In this document: positions 1 to 9,112 of the stretch, one piece after another
Layout: every line of letters starts with the position of its first letter
How positions within the stretch are numbered: the first letter of the stretch is position 1
Assembly (NCBI GenBank): GCA_002420005.1
Contig: DIHE01000007.1
Span: forward strand, 1-29,222
DNA: 29,222 bases
Reading direction: 5' to 3'
Source of the DNA: Holophagales bacterium UBA5704
GTDB lineage: Bacteria > Acidobacteriota > Thermoanaerobaculia > Multivoradales > UBA5704
Translations under genes and position numbers: made by a program
The notes under the pieces: model-generated
Database searches by the model: none
What the model was told of the DNA's origin: nothing
The model's input: only the letters and a program-made list of their open reading frames with translations

Positions 1-50
1 GGCCCCAGAAGCCCTGAACGATCCGTCTTGCAGCACACCCATTGTTTTGT

Positions 51-80
51 GGGGCGTCGCCAAGGCGACGCCCCTTTTTT
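51..80 (+). terminator. Rho-independent terminator of an upstream plus-strand unit
   Basis: A 10-bp perfect stem (51-60 with 65-74) with a CAAG loop is followed by six T residues (75-80) on the plus strand. The T-tract lies only on this side, so it mainly ends a plus-strand transcript coming from before the window. Bases 1-50 show no complete gene. One plus frame stops at 15-17 (TGA) and could be the 3' end of that unseen gene, but this cannot be shown. The minus-strand operon ends at 96, so the hairpin may also protect its 3' end. Confidence 0.85.
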
Positions 81-95
81 CATGGGCCCGCGGAT

Positions 96-2270
96 CTACA
101 CCAGCCGGAAGTAGCGCACCCCCGGTGTCAGCTCCACTTCGACCCCGGCGGGCGCCGGCAGCGCCTCGCCGTCACGGCCGGTCACCGCCGCCGCCGGCCG
201 CGGCAGGGCCGCCCGAACGGGACCGGCGGCAGCACTCCAGCCCACCACGACCTCCTCGCCGTCCGTACCGCGGAAGCGCCAGAGACGGGCGGGCGCCCGG
301 CTCGGCAGGACCTCCTCCAAAGAGCAGCCGTCCAGCTCGGCAAGCAGCGTCTTCAGGGCGAAGAAGGCCGGCCGCCGCCGTGGATTGAGCGCGTCCCCCG
401 GATCGATCAGCCCGTACCCGCGGGCCACGAGCTGCCACCAGAAAACGCGCTCCACCATGCCGGTACCCAGAGACAGCAGGTAATAGCGGACCAGGTAGTC
501 GGCCTGCGCCTCCTCGTCCACCGAGACGCCCTTGCCGGCCGGCGAGTGCGGCCCCTCCCACAGGGGCCAGTTGACCTCGGTGATCCAGGCCCGGCCGGCG
601 GCGTTCTTCGCCGTGTCGGCGATCGCCTTCAAGAGGACGACCTTGTCCACGGTGTCGAGGCCCACCTGCCGGTTCTCCGGGGCGCCGCGGCGGTCGACGT
701 AAAGAAGGGCCGAGACCGCATCGAAGTGGAAGCCGGCCTCTTTCTGGTGCAGCACGGCCACCGCTGCATGGAACTCGAAGTCGATCACCGCCGGCCCCAG
801 GATCTGCATGCCGGGGGTCCGCCGCAGGATCGGTTCGGCGGTGCGCACCAGCGTCGCGTGCTCGCGCGGGGTCCAGAGGCCCCACTTGCTGCGGTTGATC
901 GCCTGCCCGACCTGGAAGCGTGGACCGTAGCCGGCGAAGGCGCCGGCCAGCCTCTCCACCGCCGCGGCCCAGCGGGCGGGATCGCGCACCAGGTCGCGGT
1001 TCTGCGGCAGCGCGAAGGTCAGCTCGCAGCCGCGGGCGTAGAGCGCGCGCGCCAGCTCCTCCTCGGCGGCGTGCGTTTCCTCCCACGGATGGAGGCGCAG
1101 GAGGACGTGGCGCACCCCCAGCTCGTCCACCAGCGCGAGCGGCAGCTCCGGATTCTCCGGCCAGGGCCGCAGGCATAGCCCGACGCCCCCCCAGGCGACG
1201 GGCGCGGTGCCGAGCTGCGTCTTCAGCTCCCGGTAGCGGCGGAGGATGCCCGGGAGCGCGCCGGCCACGGTCAGCATCTGCGCCGCGTGGACCCCCGTAT
1301 CCCCCAGGCGGACGCGCAGCTTGGCCAGGCGGCCGGCGTGCTGGTGCGGCTGGTCGGACAGGCGGTCCCAGACGATGCGGTCGCGCACCGAGGCGTCGGC
1401 CGGTGCGTCGGGAATGTGGGCGTGCGCCGTGCGCGGCCGGAACAGGTCGCCGAGCTTGGCCGTGCCGCCGCGCAACCGCTGCTTCGCCCGGTTCTTCCAC
1501 AAGAAGCCGTGGTGGGCGGCGAGATAGATCCCCTTGCGCAGGCCGCCTGCGGGCTCGCCACCCCAATAGGCGGCGAGGAAGCGGTCCTGGTCCGCCGGCC
1601 GCAGGATCGGCATGCGCGACAGGTCGCGCATGCGCTCGCCGGTGGTGAGCGGCTTGCCCATGCGGGTGCGGTTCAGGTCGACGAGGTAGAGGTCGGACGG
1701 CGCGCCCTCCGGCCCGGTGCGGTAGAGCACATTGCCGCTCGAGAAGTCGCGGTGCCAGAAGCCGGCGTCATGGAGGCGCCGCGCCATCCGCCCCAGCGCG
1801 TCAAGGAAGCGGGCGAGGTCGACGGCGGGAAACTCCTCGGCCGCGCGGCCGGCGTTGGCGGCGCGCAGCAGGTAGCGCGTCTCGTGCACGTCGGTGAGAT
1901 GGCGGCAGACGTAGAACGCGGGTCCGGCCTCGCCCTCCGACTCGATGAGCAGCAACGGCTCCGGTGTGGCGAGACCGGTGGCGCCGAGCGCGTGGGCGAC
2001 CCGCCAGCTCTTCGCCGCCTTGCTGCCTTGGACCCGGCGCTTCAGCCGGTCGCGCAGGCCGAGATGGCGGAACTGCTTGACCACCACGTCGAGCGCTCCG
2101 GCGGCGGTCTCCAGGCGCACGACGTACAGGTAGTTGCGCCCCCAGTGGAGGGTCTTCAAGGCCGCCGCCGGATCGACCAGCCGCGCCACCTCGCGGGCCA
2201 GGTCGAGCTCCGGCAGGGCGCCGCTCACCGCGCCGGTCCAGCCGGGCAGCACGAAGGGACGGATCTCCAC
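96..2270 (-). CDS. Kdo/WaaP-type lipopolysaccharide kinase domain fused to a glycoside-hydrolase-like TIM-barrel domain
   Basis: A 724-residue protein in two parts. Residues about 40-265 resemble the Kdo/WaaP/InaA kinase family: VVVKQF with candidate ATP-binding Lys65, the catalytic loop HRDFSSGN (Asp175, Asn180) and a metal-binding aspartate in LVDLN (Asp198). From about 355 on, the sequence resembles clan GH-A TIM barrels, with ITEVNW (Glu565) placed like the nucleophile strand and FWWQL near 610. The usual Asn-Glu acid/base pair appears as INRSKWG (Asn459-Arg460), so hydrolase activity is doubtful. I chose the GTG at 2270 because GGAGG lies 9 nt upstream and the start falls 4 nt after the rng stop; an ATG at 2294 would overlap rng and has no better site. 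It is the last gene of the mre/rodA/rng operon, suggesting phosphorylation of an envelope sugar. The substrate is unknown. The kinase call is firm, the barrel call less so. Confidence 0.75.
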   Translation of the reverse strand: MEIRPFVLPGWTGAVSGALPELDLAREVARLVDPAAALKTLHWGRNYLYVVRLETAAGALDVVVKQFRHLGLRDRLKRRVQGSKAAKSWRVAHALGATGLATPEPLLLIESEGEAGPAFYVCRHLTDVHETRYLLRAANAGRAAEEFPAVDLARFLDALGRMARRLHDAGFWHRDFSSGNVLYRTGPEGAPSDLYLVDLNRTRMGKPLTTGERMRDLSRMPILRPADQDRFLAAYWGGEPAGGLRKGIYLAAHHGFLWKNRAKQRLRGGTAKLGDLFRPRTAHAHIPDAPADASVRDRIVWDRLSDQPHQHAGRLAKLRVRLGDTGVHAAQMLTVAGALPGILRRYRELKTQLGTAPVAWGGVGLCLRPWPENPELPLALVDELGVRHVLLRLHPWEETHAAEEELARALYARGCELTFALPQNRDLVRDPARWAAAVERLAGAFAGYGPRFQVGQAINRSKWGLWTPREHATLVRTAEPILRRTPGMQILGPAVIDFEFHAAVAVLHQKEAGFHFDAVSALLYVDRRGAPENRQVGLDTVDKVVLLKAIADTAKNAAGRAWITEVNWPLWEGPHSPAGKGVSVDEEAQADYLVRYYLLSLGTGMVERVFWWQLVARGYGLIDPGDALNPRRRPAFFALKTLLAELDGCSLEEVLPSRAPARLWRFRGTDGEEVVVGWSAAAGPVRAALPRPAAAVTGRDGEALPAPAGVEVELTPGVRYFRLV

Positions 2271-2274
2271 CCGG

Positions 2275-3777
2275 TCACACCTCCACGACGTCAAAGCGCT
2301 CGTGGTGCAGCTCGGGATCGCTCTGCAGCAGGATGCGCACGCCGAGCGACCGCTCCAGCTCGTCGAGGATCGCCCGTTCCTCCGTCTGCAGGGCGCGGGC
2401 GACTTCCGGGTGGACGCGCAGCAACAGCTCGGGCTGCTGGCCGAAGCGGCCGCGCAGGTGGAGCAGCTCCTTGCGCAGGTTGAGGCAGATGGTGGCGATC
2501 GATTTCATGCGCCCGCGGCCGGAGCAGTACGGGCAGGGCTGGGTGAGCAGGCGCTCCAGGTTCGCCCGGCTGCGCTTACGGGTGATCTCGACCAGGCCGA
2601 ACTCCGAGATGTTGAGCATCTTGGTCTTCGCCCGGTCCTTGCGCAGCTCGCCTTCGAGTGCGCCGAACACCTCTTCGCGGTGCGCGGGCTCGACCATGTC
2701 GATCAGGTCGATGACGATGATGCCGCCCAAGTCGCGCAGGCGGATCTGGCGCACGATCTCCTGCACCGCTTCGAGGTTGGTCTGGAGCACGGTGTCCTCC
2801 AGGTTGCTCTGCCCGACGAAGCGCCCGGTGTTGACATCGATCGCCACCAGCGCCTCGGTCTGGTTGATCACGATGTAGCCGCCGGATTTGAGCCACACCT
2901 TGCTCTTGAGCGCCGCTTCGATCTGCTCCTCGATGCCGAACTGCTCGAACAGGGTGGCCCCCTGGCGGAACAGCTTGACCTTGCCGACCAGCGAGGGCTG
3001 CACCTGATCGAGGAACTCGACGATCCGCTCGTAGGTCTCTTCCCCGTCGACCCAGAGGACGCTGAAGTCCGGCCGCAGCATGTCGCGCACGACGCGCAGC
3101 GCGAGGTCCAGGTCCTGGTGCAGGAGAGTCGGCGCCGCCACCCGGCCGGCGCGGTGGCGGGTCCTCTCCCACAGCCGCGAGAGGTAGGCGAAGTCGCTCT
3201 CGAATTCCTCCGGCCCCTTGCCTTCGCCGACGGTGCGCACGATCAGCCCGGAGCTCCCTCCCGCGAGCTGGGAGATGAGGGCGAGCAGGCGCTCGCGCTC
3301 GGTCTCGTCCTCGATGCGGCGGGAGACGCCGAAGTGGCGCACGGTGGGGAGCAGCACAAGATAGCGGCCGGGCAGGGTGACGTGGGTGCTGATCCGCGCG
3401 CCTTTGTTCGGCAGCGGGTCCTTGACCACCTGCACGATGATCTCCTGGCCGGGCTTGAGCAGCTCGTCGATCGACGGCGCCGGGGGATGGCTCGCCGGAG
3501 GCTCGTCGGATCGCGGCTCCTCGATCTCCAGCTCCTCCATCGCCTCCACGTCGCCCGCCACGTCGCTGACGTAGAGGAAGGCGTCGCGCTCCAGGCCGAC
3601 GTCGACGAACGCCGCCTGCATGCCGGGCAGGACGCGGGTGACGCGGCCCTTGTAGACGTTGCCGACGAGGCCGCGGTGGCGGTGGCGCTCGACGAAGATC
3701 TCGGTGAGCCGGTCGTCTTCGAGGATGGCGATCCGGGTCTGGTGCGGATCGCTCTCGATGAGCATCTTGGCAGTCAT
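2275..3777 (-). CDS. rng: Ribonuclease G/E family endoribonuclease
   Basis: A 500-residue protein of RNase G length, without the long C-terminal scaffold of RNase E. An S1 RNA-binding domain begins near residue 36 (VGNVYKGRVTRVLPG) and is interrupted by an acidic, proline-containing insert at about 75-105. The catalytic aspartates are visible in AIDVNTG (Asp314) and IVIDLIDM (Asp357), equivalent to E. coli RNase E D303 and D346. The Zn-link motif CPYC is at 415-418. The enzyme cleaves single-stranded AU-rich RNA in rRNA maturation and mRNA decay. It follows rodA by 9 nt with AGGA upstream of the ATG. An rng gene near mre genes is a known arrangement (E. coli mreBCD-rng). Confidence 0.95.
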   Translation of the reverse strand: MTAKMLIESDPHQTRIAILEDDRLTEIFVERHRHRGLVGNVYKGRVTRVLPGMQAAFVDVGLERDAFLYVSDVAGDVEAMEELEIEEPRSDEPPASHPPAPSIDELLKPGQEIIVQVVKDPLPNKGARISTHVTLPGRYLVLLPTVRHFGVSRRIEDETERERLLALISQLAGGSSGLIVRTVGEGKGPEEFESDFAYLSRLWERTRHRAGRVAAPTLLHQDLDLALRVVRDMLRPDFSVLWVDGEETYERIVEFLDQVQPSLVGKVKLFRQGATLFEQFGIEEQIEAALKSKVWLKSGGYIVINQTEALVAIDVNTGRFVGQSNLEDTVLQTNLEAVQEIVRQIRLRDLGGIIVIDLIDMVEPAHREEVFGALEGELRKDRAKTKMLNISEFGLVEITRKRSRANLERLLTQPCPYCSGRGRMKSIATICLNLRKELLHLRGRFGQQPELLLRVHPEVARALQTEERAILDELERSLGVRILLQSDPELHHERFDVVEV

Positions 3778-3786
3778 CGGTCCATC

Positions 3787-4932
3787 CTACTGGTTGACAT
3801 ACCGCCGCAGGTCGACCCCCAGGATGATGCCGGTCGCGATGAAGCTCACCATGGTGAAGGAGCCTCCATAGGACAGGAAGGGGAGGGGGATGCCGGTGAT
3901 CGGGAGGTACCCCACCACCATGGCGGCGTTGTAAAGAACGTGGAAGCAGGTGACCGAGAGCAGCCCGGCCACCAGCAGAATGCCGGCGCGGTCGCGCGCC
4001 CGCATGGCGATGCGCGCCGCGCTGCGAATGTACACGACGTAGAGGCCGAGCACGGTCAGGACGCCGACGAAACCCCACTCTTCGGCGAGCACCGCGAGGA
4101 TGAAGTCGGTGTGGCGCGCCGGCAGGAAACGGAGCTGGCTCTGCGTTCCCTGCATGTAGCCGCGGCCCACCAGCTTCCCGGAGCCGACGGCGATCTTGCT
4201 CTGGCGCACCTGATAGCCGGCCCCCAGGGGATCTTTCTCGGGGGAGAGGAAGGTGAGGACCCGTTCCTTCTGATAGGGCTTCATGCCGAACGCCCACACT
4301 CCTGCCCCGAGGACGAGGGCGATGAGCGCCGCCGTGACGAGGTAGCGCATCCGGATGCCCGCCACCAGCAGCATCCCGGCGACCAGCGGCGAGTACATGG
4401 CGGCGCCGCCCATGTCCGGCTCGATGGCGACCAGGACGATGGGCACACCGACGATCAGCACCACGGTGGCGATCTGCCGCAGGTCGAGCACGCGGGTGTT
4501 GAGCGAGGCCAGGTAGCGCGCGAGGAAGAGGGCCGTCGCCAGCTTGGCGAACTCCGAGGGCTGGAATTGCCAGGGCCCGATCTGGATCCAGTTCGCCGCG
4601 CCGCCGCGCTCGACACCGATGAACAGGACGAGCACCAGGCAGACCAGGCCCACCGCATAGAGGACCACCGACAGGTCGAGCAGCACGTGGTAGTCGATGC
4701 TCACCGCCGCCAGCAGCAGCACGATGCCGATCCCCACCCAAACGGCCTGGCGCGGAAAGTAGTCGATCGGCAGCTCGGCGCTCGCGCTGTGCACGGTGGC
4801 GAGGCCGATCATGGCGAGGAGCAGAGCCGAGACGGCCAGCCCCAGGTCGAGCGAGGAGAGAAACCGCAGCCGCTGCGGTTTCTTCTCTTCAAGGAGCGGC
4901 AGAATGGAGAAGGTCTTTGAAGTATTTTGCAT
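3787..4932 (-). CDS. rodA: Rod-shape SEDS peptidoglycan glycosyltransferase RodA
   Basis: A 381-residue polytopic inner-membrane protein of the SEDS family, which polymerises lipid II during cell elongation together with PBP2. Visible family motifs are ANWIQIGPWQFQPSEFAK (about 113-130), EPDMGGA (Asp173) and LPARHTDFILAVLAEEWG (Asp277 of the HTDF motif, the essential aspartate of SEDS enzymes). The C-terminus has GIPLPFLSYGGS. The ATG at 4932 lies 44 nt inside the end of mrdA and has no clear Shine-Dalgarno sequence, so expression is probably coupled to mrdA. A start much further downstream would cut into the first membrane segment. A hairpin (4859-4883) lies within the first 25 codons. Confidence 0.95.
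   Translation of the reverse strand: MQNTSKTFSILPLLEEKKPQRLRFLSSLDLGLAVSALLLAMIGLATVHSASAELPIDYFPRQAVWVGIGIVLLLAAVSIDYHVLLDLSVVLYAVGLVCLVLVLFIGVERGGAANWIQIGPWQFQPSEFAKLATALFLARYLASLNTRVLDLRQIATVVLIVGVPIVLVAIEPDMGGAAMYSPLVAGMLLVAGIRMRYLVTAALIALVLGAGVWAFGMKPYQKERVLTFLSPEKDPLGAGYQVRQSKIAVGSGKLVGRGYMQGTQSQLRFLPARHTDFILAVLAEEWGFVGVLTVLGLYVVYIRSAARIAMRARDRAGILLVAGLLSVTCFHVLYNAAMVVGYLPITGIPLPFLSYGGSFTMVSFIATGIILGVDLRRYVNQ
4859..4883 (-). repeat. Perfect 11-bp hairpin just after the mrdA stop, inside the rodA 5' end
   Basis: AGAAACCGCAG (4859-4869) pairs with CTGCGGTTTCT (4873-4883) around a 3-nt loop. In the mRNA it begins 5 nt after the mrdA stop codon and lies within codons 17-25 of rodA. No T-tract follows on either strand, so it is not a typical terminator. 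It could tune mrdA-rodA coupling or mRNA stability; that role is inferred. Confidence 0.6.
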
Positions 4933-6691
4933 GCAGGGCCTGCGCGATGGGGGCCGCCGATTTGGAGCCGGAGCCGCCGTGCTCGGCGAAGACGACGACG
5001 ACGAGCTCCGGGTTGTGGAGCGGCGCGAAGGAGGTGAACCAGGCGTGGTCGCGGTATTTGAAGGGCAGGGAGCGGGTGTCGGTGCGCTGCGCCTGGCCGA
5101 TGACCTGCACGGTGCCGGTCTTGCCGGCCATCTCCGCCCCGGCCACCCGGGCCGCCCAGCCGGTGCCGCCCGGCTCGTTGACCACCGCCCACATGCCCTC
5201 GCGGACCACGCGCAGCGCCCGCGCGTCGAGCGGCACGTGCTGCGGCGGCGGCACGTCGGCGGCGGCGATCAGGTGGGGGGTCACCCGGTAGCCGCCATTG
5301 GCGATCATTGCGGTCATGGTGGCCATCTGGAGTGGGGTGCTGAGCACCGGTCCCTGCCCGATCGCCACCGAGATGGTCTCGCCCGCATACCACTTGGTGC
5401 CCCTCTCCTTCAGGCTCCACGCCGTGTCGGGCACCAGGCCGGCCTTCTCGCCGCCGATGTCGATGCCGGTGAGCCGCCCGAAGCCGAAGGTGCGCGCGTA
5501 GCGGGCGATCCGCTCGATGCCCAGCTTCTGGCCGAGGGTGTAGAAGTAGATGTCGCAGGAATTTTTGATCGCCGCGCGGGCGTCCATGGCGCCATGGCCG
5601 CCGCTGCGCCAGCAGCGGAAGCGGCGGCCGTAGAAGACGCCGGAGCCGCTGCAAAAGACCCGGGTGTCTTCGCGCACCAGGCCTTCGGTGAGGCCGGCGG
5701 TGGCCATCACCATCTTGAAGGTGGAGCCCGGGGAGTAGGTGTTCTGGATCGCCCGGTTCTGCAGCGGCCGGTGGGGGTCCTGGATCAAGGCATTCCACTC
5801 GTCCGCCTGCAAGCGCCGGGTGAACAGGTTCGGGTCGTAACCCGGGGAGGAGACGAGGGCCAGGATGGCGCCGTCGCGCGGGTCCATGGCCACGATCGCG
5901 CCCACCTTCTCCGGCCCCTCGAGCCACCGCGCCGCTTCCTGCTGCAGCTCCAGGTCGATGGTCAGGTGGAGGGTCTTGCCGGGCACCGCAGGTTTCTGCT
6001 GCAGCTCGTCGAGCAGCTCGCCCCGGCTGTCGACGACCACGGTGCGCTCGCCGCCCCGGCCGCGCAAGACGGCGTCGTAGGCCTGCTCGATCCCCTTCTT
6101 GCCGACCAGGTCTCCGACCTTGTAGGCGCCGTCCGCGGCGTCGATCTCCTGCTGCGTCGCCTCGCCGACATAGCCGAGGAAGGCGGCGGTCTGGGCGCCG
6201 TGGCGATAGAGGCGCAGGTGCTGCACCTCGACCTCCAGCTCGGGGTATTCGAAGCTCAGCGCGCCGACTCGCGACACCTGGGGGAGGGTGAGGTTCTCCG
6301 CCACCAGGACGGGGGTGAAGGCGGGCACGCTGCGGTAGCGGTCGAGCAGCGCCAGCAGGTCCTCGGGCCGCCGGCCGAGGACCTCGGCGGCGAAGCCCAG
6401 GGCCTTCTCCACGTTCTGGCTGCGGCTGCGGTCGAGCATCAGGTTGTAGCTCGGGATGTTCTCCACCAGCAGGCGCTTCCGGCGGTCGTAGATCAGGCCC
6501 CGCGGCGCCTGGATGAAGAGCTTGCGCAGGCGGTTCTCGTCGGCCAGGCGGCGGTATTCGTCGCCGCGCACGAGCTGGACGTACCAGTAGCCGGCCCCGA
6601 TCACGGCGAGCAGGCCGACGACCAACGCGGCCAGCACACGAATGCGCAGGATCAGGTCGTCCCGATGCTCCCGTACCACCTCCTGCATCAC
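4889..6691 (-). CDS. mrdA: Penicillin-binding protein 2, elongation transpeptidase
   Basis: A 600-residue class B PBP that crosslinks peptidoglycan in the elongasome, partnered with RodA. It has one N-terminal membrane anchor (about 19-38) and a dimerisation/pedestal region beginning at RGLIYDRRKRLL. The transpeptidase motifs are STFK (Ser323 nucleophile, Lys326), SCD (378-380) and KTG (524-526). Length and motif spacing match the PBP2 family. The start is GTG 6691 or ATG 6688, with GGAG at 6699-6702. It lies 13 nt after mreD and overlaps rodA, so the two enzymes are encoded in adjoining, overlapping frames. Confidence 0.95.
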   Translation of the reverse strand: MMQEVVREHRDDLILRIRVLAALVVGLLAVIGAGYWYVQLVRGDEYRRLADENRLRKLFIQAPRGLIYDRRKRLLVENIPSYNLMLDRSRSQNVEKALGFAAEVLGRRPEDLLALLDRYRSVPAFTPVLVAENLTLPQVSRVGALSFEYPELEVEVQHLRLYRHGAQTAAFLGYVGEATQQEIDAADGAYKVGDLVGKKGIEQAYDAVLRGRGGERTVVVDSRGELLDELQQKPAVPGKTLHLTIDLELQQEAARWLEGPEKVGAIVAMDPRDGAILALVSSPGYDPNLFTRRLQADEWNALIQDPHRPLQNRAIQNTYSPGSTFKMVMATAGLTEGLVREDTRVFCSGSGVFYGRRFRCWRSGGHGAMDARAAIKNSCDIYFYTLGQKLGIERIARYARTFGFGRLTGIDIGGEKAGLVPDTAWSLKERGTKWYAGETISVAIGQGPVLSTPLQMATMTAMIANGGYRVTPHLIAAADVPPPQHVPLDARALRVVREGMWAVVNEPGGTGWAARVAGAEMAGKTGTVQVIGQAQRTDTRSLPFKYRDHAWFTSFAPLHNPELVVVVFAEHGGSGSKSAAPIAQALHAKYFKDLLHSAAP

Positions 6692-6704
6692 GGCGCGTCT
6701 CCTC

Positions 6705-7220
6705 TCAGCCCAGGCGCAGGCGGCTCAGGCGGCTGCGCCGGCGGGCCTCCGCGGTGCGCCGCCAGTGGGTGGAGCCGACATGGATCAACATTCCGAGCAG
6801 CCCGGAGGCCCCGGCGCGCAGTGCCACCCACAGCGGGCTCGGTACCTCCGGCCAAGGTAGCAGAAGAAAGGTGAGGGCGACGACGAGCGCCTGCTGGGCC
6901 ACGACGGCGAAGCTGACCAGTGCCAGCACGCCGGTCGGCCGCTGGATGACCAGACGCTGCGCCAGCCGTGCGGCGCCGTAGCCGATCAAGGTGTCCGCGA
7001 AGCCGAAAAGACCGAAGCCCGCTCCGGTCAACGAATCGTGGACCAGGCCGAGGCACAGGCCGGCGCCGAGGGCGGTCAGCGAGCTGGCTTCCAGCCCGTA
7101 GAGCACCACGACGACGAGGAAGACATCGACAATCAGGGCGAACTGGGGAAGCATCCGCACGCCGAGGACGTGGACCAGGACGGCGAGGGCGACGACGGCG
7201 AGGAACTTGAGGACGTTCAC
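6705..7220 (-). CDS. mreD: Rod-shape-determining membrane protein MreD
   Basis: A 171-residue, very hydrophobic protein with about five to six predicted membrane segments and a basic C-terminal tail (RRTAEARRRSRLSRLRLG). The sequence is weakly conserved across the family, so the call rests on size, topology and position between mreC and mrdA. Its GTG start overlaps the mreC stop (GTGA), indicating translational coupling. It is part of the MreBCD scaffold that positions the elongation machinery. Confidence 0.9.
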   Translation of the reverse strand: MNVLKFLAVVALAVLVHVLGVRMLPQFALIVDVFLVVVVLYGLEASSLTALGAGLCLGLVHDSLTGAGFGLFGFADTLIGYGAARLAQRLVIQRPTGVLALVSFAVVAQQALVVALTFLLLPWPEVPSPLWVALRAGASGLLGMLIHVGSTHWRRTAEARRRSRLSRLRLG

Positions 7221-8053
7221 GGCGCCGGGGCCTCGGGCAGGTCGGACGGAGCGGGCGCGAAGTCGAGCAGGTAGACCTGGTCGAGCGCGCTGAAGTCGAC
7301 GGCCGGGGCGAGCTCGATGCGGTGGAAGAGCTGCCCCCCTTGAGCGACCGCGGTGACGGTGCCGATCGGGATGCCGCGTGGGTAGACCCCGTCGATGCCG
7401 GCGGTCTGCACCACGTCCCCCGGCCGGACCTCCGCCTGGATCGGCACAAAGTCGAGCTCCAGGGTCGCGGAGCCGCGGCCTCTGCCCCGCACGATCCCCT
7501 GCCGGCGGGTGCGCACGATCATCGCGCCCACGCCGGCGGCGCGGTCGGTGAGGAGCTGTACCTTGGCATAGGGACCCGCCACCGTCACCACCCGGCCGAC
7601 CAACCCGTTGGCGGAGAGGACCGGTTGGCTGATCTTCGTCTCGACGCCCCCGGTATAGATGATGAGCGTGCGCAGCCAGGAAGCCTGGTCGGCATAGACG
7701 ACGTCGACGGCGCGGATGCGGCCGGCCGGTGGCGCGGCGTGGCGCACCGCGGCTCCGAGGCGGCGGGCCTCGCCGGCGACGTCGTTGAGCTGGAGAAGGC
7801 GCAGCTTCAAATCCTCCACCTCGCGGCGCAAGCGCCTGTTTTCGTCGAGCAGGGTGCCACGGGTGCGCAGCCCTTCGCCGAGACGGCCGAGGCTCTCCGG
7901 AACGCTCGCCACCGCCCGCCCCGCCGGCCCCACGAGGCGCAGCCCCAACGACTCCAGGAAGGTGTCCCCGGCCCGCGCCCCCTGCAAGGCGAGAACGACG
8001 AGCTGGCCCGCCAGCACCAGGATCAGCACCCAGCCGGTGCGCCGCTCGTCCAC
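7217..8053 (-). CDS. mreC: Rod-shape-determining protein MreC
   Basis: A 278-residue protein with a short cytoplasmic N-terminus, one membrane anchor (about 8-25), a coiled-coil stretch (about 65-95, LDENRRLRREVEDLKLRLLQ) and the periplasmic double beta-barrel domain. Family signatures are NGLVGRVV and GDVVQTAGIDGVYPRGIPIG. It activates PBP2/RodA and links them to MreB. Translation starts with GTG 3 nt after the mreB stop. Confidence 0.95.
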   Translation of the reverse strand: MDERRTGWVLILVLAGQLVVLALQGARAGDTFLESLGLRLVGPAGRAVASVPESLGRLGEGLRTRGTLLDENRRLRREVEDLKLRLLQLNDVAGEARRLGAAVRHAAPPAGRIRAVDVVYADQASWLRTLIIYTGGVETKISQPVLSANGLVGRVVTVAGPYAKVQLLTDRAAGVGAMIVRTRRQGIVRGRGRGSATLELDFVPIQAEVRPGDVVQTAGIDGVYPRGIPIGTVTAVAQGGQLFHRIELAPAVDFSALDQVYLLDFAPAPSDLPEAPAP

Positions 8054-8056
8054 GGG

Positions 8057-9082
<1,026 letters not shown>

Positions 9083-9112
9083 CGGCCGTCCAGATCCTTA
9101 TCGGTAAGAACG

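Noticed and set aside
2134..4920. Plus-strand open frame opposite rng and rodA
   Set aside because: It is antisense to two genes with intact catalytic motifs, and its own composition is Asp/His-rich and motif-free.
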